Assembly: GCA_001785575.1 (NCBI GenBank)
Contig: MFUC01000008.1
Span: 1-11,938 of the forward strand
DNA length: 11,938 nt
Origin: Candidatus Nomurabacteria bacterium RIFCSPHIGHO2_02_FULL_38_15
GTDB taxonomy: Bacteria; Patescibacteriota; Minisyncoccia; Phycocordibacterales; UBA9973
Direction: 5' to 3'
Below are positions 1 to 6,159 of the stretch, piece after piece (the stretch's first letter is position 1; each line of letters begins with the position of its first letter). The notes beneath the pieces were generated by a model. That model was not told the DNA's origin. It saw only the letters and a program-made list of their open reading frames with translations, and did no database searches. Both the position numbers and the translations under genes were made by a program.

Positions 1-814
1 TGGCGAAAAAGATAATGACAAAAAGGCTGGCGAAGTTTTGGCTAAAAACTTCGCCAGCCTGGCTGATTTTTACATCAATGACGCTTTTTCAGTTTCGCAT
101 CGCGATCATATGTCTATAACTAGCTTGTCTAAATACTTACCCTCATATACTGGATTTTTGTTTGAAAATGAAGTACTTAATTTAAGCAAGGCTCTCGTCC
201 CCAAGCACCCAATGCTGTTTTTATTGGGTGGTTTTAAATTTGAAACGAAACTGCCAGTTTTAAAAAAGTTCAGTCGTATAGCTGATAAATATTTTGTCGG
301 TGGGGCACTGGCTAATAATTATATTTTAGCTGACGGCTACAATGTTGGTAAGTCACTGATTGATAAAGATTTTAAAATCACCAATCGCATGTTAAATGAC
401 AAAAACTTGATACCGATTGTTGATGTAATTATCGAGCGCAATAAAAAACAACAAGTTTGCAGTTTAGACGAAGTTTCAAAAAATGACATTATTGCTGACA
501 TCGGCCCAGCTACCGTAGAATTGCTGAAGGTTTATATTATTGAAGCCAAAACAATTTTGTGGAACGGCCCCATGGGTTTGTATGAACGTGGCTACACTCA
601 ATCAACTATTGATATTTTAAGTTTATTAGCCAAGCAGGTAAAAAATAAGAAATCCACAGTTATAATCGGTGGTGGTGATACCGTATTGTTAGTCCATAAA
701 ATGAAAATGCAAAACTCCTTCACCTTCGTTTCAACCGCCGGTGGCGCCGCCCTAGACTTCCTTGCCCACGGCACCACATTGGGCCTTGAAGCGATTTTAA
801 AAAGCGGGAAATAA
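1..814 (+). CDS. pgk: Phosphoglycerate kinase, C-terminal part (5' end outside window)
   Basis: Cytosolic glycolytic kinase transferring phosphate between 1,3-bisphosphoglycerate and ADP. The reading frame is open from base 2, so the gene begins upstream; 270 residues are visible of the roughly 390-400 usual, lacking about the first 125. The TTG at 38 is only an internal codon. Visible family motifs: LADFYINDAFSVSHRDH (family form LGDVYVNDAFGTAHRAH), GFLFENEV, the GGFKFETKL segment with the two lysines of the usual GGAKVSDKI, NGPMGLYE, and the nucleotide-binding end GGGDTVLLVHK followed by STAGGAALDFL. The usual STGGGA is STAGGA and the usual GT after NGPMG.E is replaced by ERGYTQST, so this is a divergent member. 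A perfect 16-bp inverted repeat lies in the coding sequence at 24-60. The gene ends TAA and converges on the minus-strand gene that follows. Identity is secure; the divergence is typical of CPR-type enzymes by recollection, not by alignment. Confidence 0.97.
   Translation, partial: GEKDNDKKAGEVLAKNFASLADFYINDAFSVSHRDHMSITSLSKYLPSYTGFLFENEVLNLSKALVPKHPMLFLLGGFKFETKLPVLKKFSRIADKYFVGGALANNYILADGYNVGKSLIDKDFKITNRMLNDKNLIPIVDVIIERNKKQQVCSLDEVSKNDIIADIGPATVELLKVYIIEAKTILWNGPMGLYERGYTQSTIDILSLLAKQVKNKKSTVIIGGGDTVLLVHKMKMQNSFTFVSTAGGAALDFLAHGTTLGLEAILKSGK
24..60. repeat. Perfect 16-bp inverted repeat inside pgk
   Basis: AGGCTGGCGAAGTTTT at 24-39 is the exact reverse complement of 45-60, with a 5-nt loop ggcta. 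The arms encode K-A-G-E-V-L and N-F-A-S-L of the kinase. It has no U-tract and is not at a gene end, so it is not an intrinsic terminator. The right arm shares the 11-mer TCGCCAGCCTG with the complement of 2284-2294, which by itself is weak evidence of a common source. Confidence 0.9.
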
Positions 815-840
815 AAACCCCAAGCATAATGCGAGGGGCT
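813..840 (-). terminator. Intrinsic terminator of the minus-strand membrane protein gene
   Basis: Read on the minus strand: CCCC (838-835), TC, GCA-tta-TGC, TT, GGGG (821-818), then TTTTTA (817-812). It begins 10 nt past the minus-strand stop codon, and its U-tract runs into the pgk stop codon. The left arm CCCCTCGCAT is identical to that of the rpmB terminator at 9761-9791. On the plus strand there is no U-tract, so it probably serves the minus gene, though the hairpin could also cap pgk mRNA. Confidence 0.7.
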
Positions 841-848
841 GAAACAAT

Positions 849-1577
849 TTAATTTATGTGTGACAGTAAACTGTCAATATCACGCTCGTCTATGGGTGTA
901 CCAAACATCGGTATGCAGTGGTCAATTAATTCCCTAGGTAAAGACGCTAAGTCCTTAATATTAAACAGTATGCATAACAATGCTTTTTTACCTGTCTCAT
1001 CAACTTGCTTTGTGATGAGATGTTTGAACACTCTTTTTCGAAAGTCCAAGTCGCTTTCGCCACTAAGTCTTCTTTGGCTATAATTAGCAAAGACTATGTC
1101 TAAGTCTTTGTAACTGTATGGGCCAGTGATTGTAGGCATGGTTAAGGTTTCCTTAAAAAGGCTCATCAATAGAATAACAAATGCCAATATCCACGAGAAG
1201 GCCCCTATTAAGCTTATTGGTAAAAACAGAATACCTAGTGTAACCTCTGACATTTCTAGGTTTAAATAATTTTGGGCAATAACCATTGTTGAATAAATTG
1301 GGAGTATCCAAACTCCAAATATTATCAACCAAAGAGCGATCATTCTTGTCCCCCTGCTTTTGTTCATTTGAGTTTTAAGCCAGTCTGGAAATTTACCGAG
1401 TCCTACCATGAATGACAGGTAAATCGTAAAAAGTGTTAATGGCGTACAGCATATGTATGCCAGGATGATTTTACTTTTGCTGTCATAGTCACAAAACCAG
1501 AGGCCAAAAGTCAGAATAAATAATTGAATTACCATAAAACTTATTGCCGATACTCTTTCTAATCTTTTATTTTTCAT
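849..1577 (-). CDS. Unrecognised four-helix membrane protein with cytoplasmic C-terminal domain
   Basis: I do not recognise this family. The 242-residue protein has a basic N-terminus (MKNKRLER) and four hydrophobic segments at about residues 9-29, 36-60, 78-101 and 112-141, then a soluble charged tail of about 100 residues. With positives before helix 1 and an even helix count, both ends should be cytoplasmic. The tail includes SYKDLDIVFANYSQRRLSG and DLASLPRELIDHCIPMF and shows no catalytic motif. The frame is open upstream to a TTG at 1625 and to ATG-ATG at 1598/1595, but a consensus promoter (TTGACA at 1625-1620, 17 nt, TATTAT at 1602-1597) predicts transcription starting near 1590. That makes the ATG at 1577 the best start. 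The open frame from 1598 would add MMEKKKH. It is the only gene here with a perfect -35 box, hinting at an independent or acquired unit. A 75-residue frame on the opposite strand is a shadow. Confidence 0.75.
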   Translation of the reverse strand: MKNKRLERVSAISFMVIQLFILTFGLWFCDYDSKSKIILAYICCTPLTLFTIYLSFMVGLGKFPDWLKTQMNKSRGTRMIALWLIIFGVWILPIYSTMVIAQNYLNLEMSEVTLGILFLPISLIGAFSWILAFVILLMSLFKETLTMPTITGPYSYKDLDIVFANYSQRRLSGESDLDFRKRVFKHLITKQVDETGKKALLCILFNIKDLASLPRELIDHCIPMFGTPIDERDIDSLLSHIN

Positions 1578-1596
1578 GTGCTTTTTCTTTTCCATC

Positions 1597-1625
1597 ATAA
1601 TATACGCATTAAGCACACTTGTCAA
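1597..1625 (-). promoter_or_regulatory. Consensus sigma-70-type promoter for the membrane protein gene
   Basis: On the minus strand TTGACA (1625-1620) is followed by exactly 17 nt and TATTAT (1602-1597). An alternative -10 TATATT (1604-1599) has a 15-nt spacer. The -10 overlaps the upstream ATG pair, so transcripts should begin downstream of them and the ATG at 1577 decides the start, with a leader of about 12 nt. Confidence 0.7.
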
Positions 1626-1632
1626 GTTTTTC

Positions 1633-1657
1633 CCAGCAGTTCGACTGTGGAGTTTTT
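1633..1657 (+). terminator. Plus-strand terminator-like hairpin between two minus genes
   Basis: CCA-g-CAGT-tcg-ACTG-TGG (1633-1650) is followed by ag and TTTTT on the plus strand. Both flanking genes are on the minus strand, so a plus-strand terminator has no annotated gene to end. It might stop antisense transcription, or be chance; the 7-bp stem with one bulge is modest. Confidence 0.3.
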
Positions 1658-1665
1658 ATAAAAAG

Positions 1666-2073
1666 TTACGCTTCAATTATTTTCTCAGCGACTAGTTCAG
1701 CCTCGCCATCTTCATATTTACGGGCGCCGTGCCAGTGTTGGTGGCCATCGCCGGTATAGCGGGGCACAATATGAATATGTGCATGAAACACAACTTGCCC
1801 TGCAACACTATCATTATTCATTATTATATTTATACCTTCGGCATCAAGCGCACTTTTAATTTTTATAGCTAGCATTTGCGTGATTTGCATAGCATAGCCA
1901 AAATCTTCAGCCGGTATTTCGTAAATATTAGCCCAAGGGTATTTAGGTATGACCAATGTGTGGCCAATGTTTACTGGATTTGTGTCCAAAATACCAATAA
2001 CTCTGTCATCCTCATATATAATTTGGGCCGGTATTTCATTGTCTATAATTTTTTCAAATATTGTTTTTTCCAT
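1666..2073 (-). CDS. HIT-family nucleotide-binding hydrolase/transferase
   Basis: A 135-residue histidine-triad protein. The family (HinT/HIT) hydrolyses nucleoside phosphoramidates or related nucleotide conjugates in the cytosol; the substrate here cannot be told. The triad HAHIHIV is at residues 97-103 (H97, H99, H101; the middle His is the family nucleophile). It is preceded by NNDSVAGQVVFH, which matches the family NNG..AGQ.V.H pattern. The N-terminal core TIFEKIIDNEIPAQIIYEDD aligns with the common CIFCKI..GEIP form, but both zinc-type cysteines are absent. GHTLVIPK (residues 37-44) is also typical. The tail GDGHQHWHGARKYEDGE is histidine-rich. The ATG at 2073 lies 6 nt downstream of an extended -10 box, so the mRNA should be leaderless. 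Length matches the family. Confidence 0.93.
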   Translation of the reverse strand: MEKTIFEKIIDNEIPAQIIYEDDRVIGILDTNPVNIGHTLVIPKYPWANIYEIPAEDFGYAMQITQMLAIKIKSALDAEGINIIMNNDSVAGQVVFHAHIHIVPRYTGDGHQHWHGARKYEDGEAELVAEKIIEA

Positions 2074-2079
2074 TTATAG

Positions 2080-2088
2080 ATTATAGCA
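2080..2088 (-). promoter_or_regulatory. Extended -10 promoter of the HIT gene, leaderless start
   Basis: The minus strand reads TGCTATAAT (2088-2080), then 6 nt (CTATAA), then the ATG at 2073. With the usual 6-8 nt from -10 to start of transcription, the mRNA would begin at the A of ATG. No convincing -35 box is seen. Confidence 0.7.
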
Positions 2089-2245
2089 AAAAAATATAGC
2101 TTCAAGCACACATACAATACCCCAGACCGCTCGGGCTTTTCCTGCGAAGCCCTCTCTTGTCCTCAAAAATTTTTCCAATACACATTGGAACCAAGCAAAA
2201 TTCTCTGTGGCTGTCTGAAGTATCTGTATGTAGGCTTTTGCTATC
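2089..2245. other. Gene-free part of the HIT/recJ divergent intergenic region with small hairpins
   Basis: The gene-free stretch between HIT and recJ (2074-2393) is the longest in the window, and I see no credible ORF in this part of it. It contains three perfect short stems: GGGCTT/AAGCCC (2133-2138 with 2147-2152), TTCCAAT/ATTGGAA around an acac loop (2173-2190), and AGCAAAA/TTTTGCT (2194-2200 with 2236-2242). This density suggests a structured RNA or decayed repeats, but no known RNA family is recognised. Confidence 0.4.
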
Positions 2246-2362
2246 AAAAACCCCAAAATAGTTCTTTACGAAATGGCCTTGCGCAGGCTGGCGAGCCGAG
2301 CAGAGAAATTTTCCCTCAAGAAAATATTCGCGCCTTTCGTGGAGAAGCTATTTTGGTTTTTT
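2246..2362. repeat. Long imperfect hairpin element upstream of recJ
   Basis: The two ends fold together: AAAAA (2246-2250) with the T-run at 2357-2361; CCAAAATAG (2253-2261) with CTATTTTGG (2348-2356), perfect; then 2262-2273 with 2335-2346 (12 pairs, two G-U); then GGC (2275-2277) with GCC (2332-2334). That is about 29 pairs closing an interior with two small hairpins, GGCT-ggcg-AGCC (2286-2297) and ATTTTC-cctcaa-GAAAAT (2308-2325). The two wobble pairs form only in a plus-strand RNA, slightly favouring that strand. It could be a non-autonomous mobile element, a paired REP-type repeat or a small RNA ending in a U-run. A plus-strand frame across 2185-2376 is an artefact of this element. Confidence 0.6.
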
Positions 2363-2378
2363 ATGGTAGAAATTAGTA

Positions 2379-2387
2379 TGCTATAAT
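2379..2387 (+). promoter_or_regulatory. Extended -10 promoter of recJ, leaderless start
   Basis: TGCTATAAT is followed by 6 nt (acccac) and the ATG at 2394, so transcription should start at or next to the start codon. There is no room for a ribosome-binding site. The box lies 17 nt past the hairpin element. Confidence 0.75.
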
Positions 2388-2393
2388 ACCCAC

Positions 2394-4100
2394 ATGAGTT
2401 TACCGGCAGTTGTGGAATTAATCTTGAGCCGACTGGGTTTGAATAGTGAACAAGAACGAGAAAATTTTTTAAACCCCAAATACGAAGACTTAAACGACCC
2501 CTTTTTAATGAAAGATCTAGAGAGGGCGGTTATTCGCATTTTCGAGGCGATTGAGGGTAAGGAAAAAATTTATATTTACGCTGATTATGATTGTGATGGC
2601 ATACCTAGTGCCAGTCTGTTATATAAATTTTTTGAAAAATTAAATTACGCCCACAATGTGAGTGTGTATTTACCCGATAGGCATGACGAAGGTTATGGTT
2701 TACACCTGGACGCTGTTGAAAAAATTATTCAAAGTGGTGCAACGTTGATAATTACAACTGATGTGGGCATCACTGCCATTGATGAAGTTTTATTTGCCCA
2801 AACAAACGGTGTTGATGTTATTGTCACTGATCATCACTTACCGCGCCAAAATCTGCCCGAAAATGTTCAGGCAGGTTTTGGCGAAGGTGATACTGAAAGA
2901 GTTGATGATTTGCCCAAAGCCTATGCCGTTGTAAACCCAAAGCAGGTATTATGTAAGTATCCATTTAAAGATTTATGCGGTACGGGTGTAGCCTTTACTT
3001 TAATTCGGGGATTTTTACAAAAATATGGTGAGTATTTTAAAGTTGGTGCTGGCGCCGAAAAGTGGTGGCTTGATTTGGTTGCCGTAGCCACAATCTCTGA
3101 CATGGTGCCGCTATTGGGTGAGAACAGGATTTTGGCCTATTGGGGCATGAATGTTTTGCGCAAAACTCAAAATCAAGGCTTGCGAATTTTGTTTGAAAAA
3201 AATAATATTAAATTGTATCAAATTAGCGAGGATGATATTGCCTTTACATTAGCACCACGTATTAATGCTGCATCGCGCATGGCCCACCCCAATGTGGCGC
3301 TGAATGTTTTAATATCAAAGGATTATGGCGAAGCCGTCAAAAATGTTTTGGAGCTTGAGGATTTTAATGCAAAACGCAAAACTGTTAGTGCAACAATTAT
3401 GCGCAAGGCTAATGTTATGGCCAAGTTGCAAGAATTAAATAAAGTTTTAGTTATTGGCGAGCCCGATTGGCATATTGGTGTATTGGGTATTATTGCCATG
3501 AAGGTCGGCGAGCAGTATAAAAAAAGCGTGATGGTGTGGGGCCGTGACCCAAATGGTAATATCAAGGGCTCGGCACGCAGTTTTGGTGACATACACTTGG
3601 CGCAATATTTTACCGAGTTCCCCGAGAATACTTTTAGTGCCCATGGTGGCCATGTCAAAGCTGGTGGTTTTACTGTTGTGCCCGATGCAATTTATAATTT
3701 GACCGATGTTGCCCAAACTGTGTACGAAAATCACAAACCAATTATTGAAGTTGAACAAAGTACAGATTTAATTATTGATACAAATTTAGGTAGTATTACG
3801 CACGAATTATACAGTGGCATGAAGAAGCTGGCCCCTTTTGGATTGGCGAACCCTAAACCAATTTTTCGTTTCGCGGGTGTGCAAGTTTCAGGTGTTAAAA
3901 TTTTTGGCAAAAGCAAAGAGCACCTAGAGTTAACAGTTAATGATGCGGGTAAAAAAATGAGTGTGATTTCATTTTTCAATGCCAGCGAGCCGTGGGTTGC
4001 GGGTATTTATGGCAAAAACATTACCTTCACTGCCACACTGGACGAAAGCAACTTTGCCGGCCGAACCTTTTACCGCCTAAGGTTACATAATATTGAATAG
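2394..4100 (+). CDS. recJ: Single-stranded-DNA-specific 5'-3' exonuclease RecJ
   Basis: A cytosolic DHH/DHHA1 nuclease that degrades single-stranded DNA 5' to 3' in recombination and repair. At 568 residues it is the usual RecJ length. Order seen: DYDCDG at 64-69 (motif I metal site), TTDVGI at 121-126 (motif II, with V where Cys/Asn/His is common), TDHH at 145-148 (DHH motif), YPFKDLCGTGVAF at 189-201, DLVAVATISDMVPLLGENR at 227-245, the DHHA1 part with APRINAASRM at 287-296, HIGVLGIIAMKVGEQY and the GGHVKAGG loop at 418-425, then a beta-rich C-terminal domain. Between DHH and NPK there are about 18 more residues than usual (around 153-175, acidic), probably a lineage insertion. The ATG at 2394 fits the promoter. 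Stop codon TAG. A terminator separates it from rnhA, which has its own promoter. Confidence 0.96.
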   Translation: MSLPAVVELILSRLGLNSEQERENFLNPKYEDLNDPFLMKDLERAVIRIFEAIEGKEKIYIYADYDCDGIPSASLLYKFFEKLNYAHNVSVYLPDRHDEGYGLHLDAVEKIIQSGATLIITTDVGITAIDEVLFAQTNGVDVIVTDHHLPRQNLPENVQAGFGEGDTERVDDLPKAYAVVNPKQVLCKYPFKDLCGTGVAFTLIRGFLQKYGEYFKVGAGAEKWWLDLVAVATISDMVPLLGENRILAYWGMNVLRKTQNQGLRILFEKNNIKLYQISEDDIAFTLAPRINAASRMAHPNVALNVLISKDYGEAVKNVLELEDFNAKRKTVSATIMRKANVMAKLQELNKVLVIGEPDWHIGVLGIIAMKVGEQYKKSVMVWGRDPNGNIKGSARSFGDIHLAQYFTEFPENTFSAHGGHVKAGGFTVVPDAIYNLTDVAQTVYENHKPIIEVEQSTDLIIDTNLGSITHELYSGMKKLAPFGLANPKPIFRFAGVQVSGVKIFGKSKEHLELTVNDAGKKMSVISFFNASEPWVAGIYGKNITFTATLDESNFAGRTFYRLRLHNIE

Positions 4101-4112
4101 TTCATTTAATTT

Positions 4113-4140
4113 AAAGCCCTCACATTCGGGGGCTTTTTTA
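4113..4140 (+). terminator. Intrinsic terminator after recJ
   Basis: AAAGCCC (4113-4119) pairs with GGGCTTT (4130-4136) and the 3' arm runs directly into TTTTTT. It starts 12 nt after the recJ stop and ends just before the rnhA -10 box, so recJ and rnhA are separate units. Confidence 0.9.
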
Positions 4141-4144
4141 GTTG

Positions 4145-4153
4145 TGGTATACT
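4145..4153 (+). promoter_or_regulatory. Extended -10 promoter of rnhA, leaderless start
   Basis: TGGTATACT, then 7 nt (gggtaac), then the ATG at 4161. The promoter abuts the recJ terminator and predicts a transcript beginning at the start codon, carrying rnhA and probably comEC. Confidence 0.7.
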
Positions 4154-4160
4154 GGGTAAC

Positions 4161-4658
4161 ATGATAATTATTGTTTCAGATGGGGCGTCAAAGGGTAACC
4201 CGGGTTCGGGCGGGTACGGTACGATTGTAATCCATGGTGATACGGCAACTGAATTTGCCGGCTATGAGCGTAAAAGCACCAATAATAGAATGGAAATTAT
4301 GGGTGTAATTGTGGGGCTTGATTTCGTTTTAAAAAGCAAACTGGGTGACAGTGTGCGTGTGTATAGCGACTCGGCCTATGTGTTGGGTGGTATAGAATCA
4401 TGGTTAAAAAATTGGAAGAAAAACGGTTGGAAGACAGCCGCTAAAAAGGCTGTATTGAATCAAGATTTATGGGAGGTATTAGATGGTCAAATTGAAAAAT
4501 TAAAAAAGGTTGAATGCGTCAAGGTCAAAGGCCATGCAGGTGTTGTATTAAACGAGCGGGCCGATTATTTGGCATCAACATTTGCCTCGGGGCTTGAAAT
4601 TAATTTGTATCACGGCGACAAAGAAGTTTATAAAAAAATGTTACGCCCCAGTAATTAA
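4161..4658 (+). CDS. rnhA: Ribonuclease HI
   Basis: A cytosolic endonuclease that cuts the RNA strand of RNA:DNA hybrids (R-loops, primers). All catalytic positions of the RNase H fold are visible in the 165-residue protein: D7 in VSDGASKGNPG, E45 in NNRMEIMG, D70 in VYSDSAYVLGGI, H125 in VKGHAG and D135 in NERADYLA. The basic handle region is present (WLKNWKKNGWK, about 81-91), as in E. coli-type RNase HI. A tail of about 25 residues (ASGLEINLYHGDKEVYKKM...) extends past the catalytic core. It lies 24 nt upstream of comEC on the same strand with no terminator between, so the two are probably co-transcribed. A 6-bp stem (ACAGCC/GGCTGT) near 4434-4453 is in the coding region and is probably incidental. 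Confidence 0.96.
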   Translation: MIIIVSDGASKGNPGSGGYGTIVIHGDTATEFAGYERKSTNNRMEIMGVIVGLDFVLKSKLGDSVRVYSDSAYVLGGIESWLKNWKKNGWKTAAKKAVLNQDLWEVLDGQIEKLKKVECVKVKGHAGVVLNERADYLASTFASGLEINLYHGDKEVYKKMLRPSN

Positions 4659-4682
4659 AAGTTTAAAAATAGCAAGTAAAGT

Positions 4683-6116
4683 ATGAGCGACAAATTATTT
4701 TATGAAGTATTTATAAGTTTTATTTTAGGCTTAGGGATATATACATTAAATGCCAACTATTTTTTAGTCGGTATTTTTTTGTTTTTAATATGCGCCGGCT
4801 ATTTTTACTTTACCTATAAAGGTCAGGCAAGAAGTTCATTTTTGCAGATTTTAATTTGTTTGATTTTATTTGGTGTGGGCATGACTTGGGCCAAATTGCG
4901 TACACCAGTTATGCCAATTTTTCAAGCTGACTTGGTTAGTGTGCAAGGCAAAATAATTTCAATACCTGACGATGATTTGGGCAAGACTAGCTATGTTTTA
5001 AAAACTAAAAATTACAATGTTTTGTTAACTGAGGCGACTTATGAAAAACGCCAAATGGGTGAGCTTGTAAATGTTGAATTTGAAGTTTTAGCACTTGAAA
5101 GCCAGGCTAAAAATTCTAACAATAAAAATTATATAGAGTATTTATTAGCTAAAAACATTACGGCCAAAGGTAAAGTTACAAGTTTTGAAAGTTTAAAACA
5201 GCCGGGTAAATTTTTAAATGCTATAAACAATATACGCGAATATATTAACCAAAGTTTTAACAATTTTATGAGCTACCCTGAATCGGGCCTGGCCTCGGGG
5301 TTGATATTGGGTAATAAAAGTTGGATGAATAGTAGTTTATATAATGATTTTATCAAGTCAGGCACAATTCATATTGTGGCGTTGTCGGGCTATAACATTA
5401 GTGTATTGGTTAAAATTATTCGTGATGGCTTGATTTATATACTGCCAGTTGTACTTATTGAATATATTTTGATTATTTTTATAGCCCTATTTTTATTAAT
5501 GACAGGCTTTTCAGTCACGGGCTTGCGGGCAGGGTTGATGGCTATAATTATTATTGTCACACGCAACTACGGATTTCTAGCCCAAAAGGATAGGCTGTTA
5601 ATTATCGCTGGCACATTGTTGTTAATTTGGCGACCATACAGTTTGTGGTACGATTTGTCGTTTCAACTTTCTATTATCGCCACATTCAGCGTTTTGTTTT
5701 TAGCACCAGTTATTGATCAAAGGCTTGCGCGTAAAAAATTATTAGCCAATAATTTTTTACGCGATCTATTTGCCACAACATTTGCGGCCACAATTTTTAC
5801 TATGCCCATAATTATGTATAGCATGCAACAAGTTTCATTAGTTTCCATTTTTGCCAATTTAATTATTGGCCCCATCGTACCAATCGTCACTGGTTTTAAT
5901 TTAGCCTTAATTTTTACATCTTTCATAACACCGTTGGCTTATATTGTTGGTGGCCTTGCCAGCATTTTGCACAGTTTTATTTTATTTGTAACTCACTTTT
6001 TCGCGGGGCTACCCTTTGCCCAAGTCCAAATCGGCCTGCCTGTGATTTTATTAATTATAATTTACGCCCTGTTTACATATTGGGTGGTAAGGGAATATAA
6101 AAAGTTGGAATCATAG
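4683..6116 (+). CDS. comEC: ComEC/Rec2-type competence channel, membrane part only
   Basis: The inner-membrane channel passing single-stranded DNA into the cytoplasm during natural transformation. The 477-residue protein starts with three hydrophobic helices (about 8-24, 26-45, 52-70), then an OB-like extracytoplasmic region (about 75-180; VQGKIISIPDD, GELVNVEFEVL). The polytopic competence domain follows, recognised by SGLASGLILGNKSWMNSSLYNDFIKSG..HIVALSGYNI (about 200-240), TGFSVTGLRAGLMA and WYDLSFQLSIIATFSVLFLAP. Full-length ComEC proteins (about 750 residues) continue into a metallo-beta-lactamase domain; this one stops with TAG after a final helix, and a matching domain is encoded separately at 6788-7651. 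The domain is complete and intact, so this is a split gene rather than a truncation. A perfect 16-bp inverted repeat lies in a loop-encoding segment (5728-5763). No Shine-Dalgarno precedes the ATG. Confidence 0.92.
   Translation: MSDKLFYEVFISFILGLGIYTLNANYFLVGIFLFLICAGYFYFTYKGQARSSFLQILICLILFGVGMTWAKLRTPVMPIFQADLVSVQGKIISIPDDDLGKTSYVLKTKNYNVLLTEATYEKRQMGELVNVEFEVLALESQAKNSNNKNYIEYLLAKNITAKGKVTSFESLKQPGKFLNAINNIREYINQSFNNFMSYPESGLASGLILGNKSWMNSSLYNDFIKSGTIHIVALSGYNISVLVKIIRDGLIYILPVVLIEYILIIFIALFLLMTGFSVTGLRAGLMAIIIIVTRNYGFLAQKDRLLIIAGTLLLIWRPYSLWYDLSFQLSIIATFSVLFLAPVIDQRLARKKLLANNFLRDLFATTFAATIFTMPIIMYSMQQVSLVSIFANLIIGPIVPIVTGFNLALIFTSFITPLAYIVGGLASILHSFILFVTHFFAGLPFAQVQIGLPVILLIIIYALFTYWVVREYKKLES
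5728..5763. repeat. Perfect 16-bp inverted repeat inside comEC
   Basis: CGCGTAAAAAATTATT (5728-5743) is the exact reverse complement of 5748-5763, with loop agcc. It encodes R-K-K-L-L-A-N-N-F-L-R in a loop between two membrane helices, and because of the symmetry the antisense frame reads the same peptide. There is no terminator tail and no gene end nearby. Confidence 0.92.
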
Positions 6117-6120
6117 ATTG

Positions 6121-6147
6121 TGGGTCTATTTACCCATTCGTACGAAT
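6121..6147. other. Convergent junction hairpins between comEC and the SOD gene
   Basis: TGGGT-ctattt-ACCCA (6121-6136) adjoins, sharing one base with, the perfect 12-bp palindrome ATTCGTACGAAT (6136-6147). It lies between the ends of two convergent genes but lacks a U-tract on either strand, so it is not a classical terminator. It may act as a weak bidirectional terminator or an mRNA 3'-end stem. Confidence 0.45.
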
Positions 6148-6159
6148 TAGCCGATTGGA

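Noticed and set aside
38..814. TTG at 38 as the start of pgk
   Set aside because: The frame is open to base 2 and encodes family-matching residues upstream, so the gene continues beyond the window.
856..1083. 75-residue plus-strand frame
   Set aside because: Fully antisense to the membrane protein gene, with no recognisable features or start signals.
2185..2376. 63-residue plus-strand frame and the antisense frame at 2074-2256
   Set aside because: They cross the hairpin elements and the recJ and HIT promoters, have no family features, and are explained by non-coding structure.
5717..5926. Minus-strand frame reading KKLLANNFLR, the same peptide as comEC
   Set aside because: This is the mirror effect of the perfect inverted repeat at 5728-5763, not a gene duplication.
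4683..6116. comEC as a truncated pseudogene
   Set aside because: The competence domain is complete with no frameshift, and the missing domain is intact in a separate gene.
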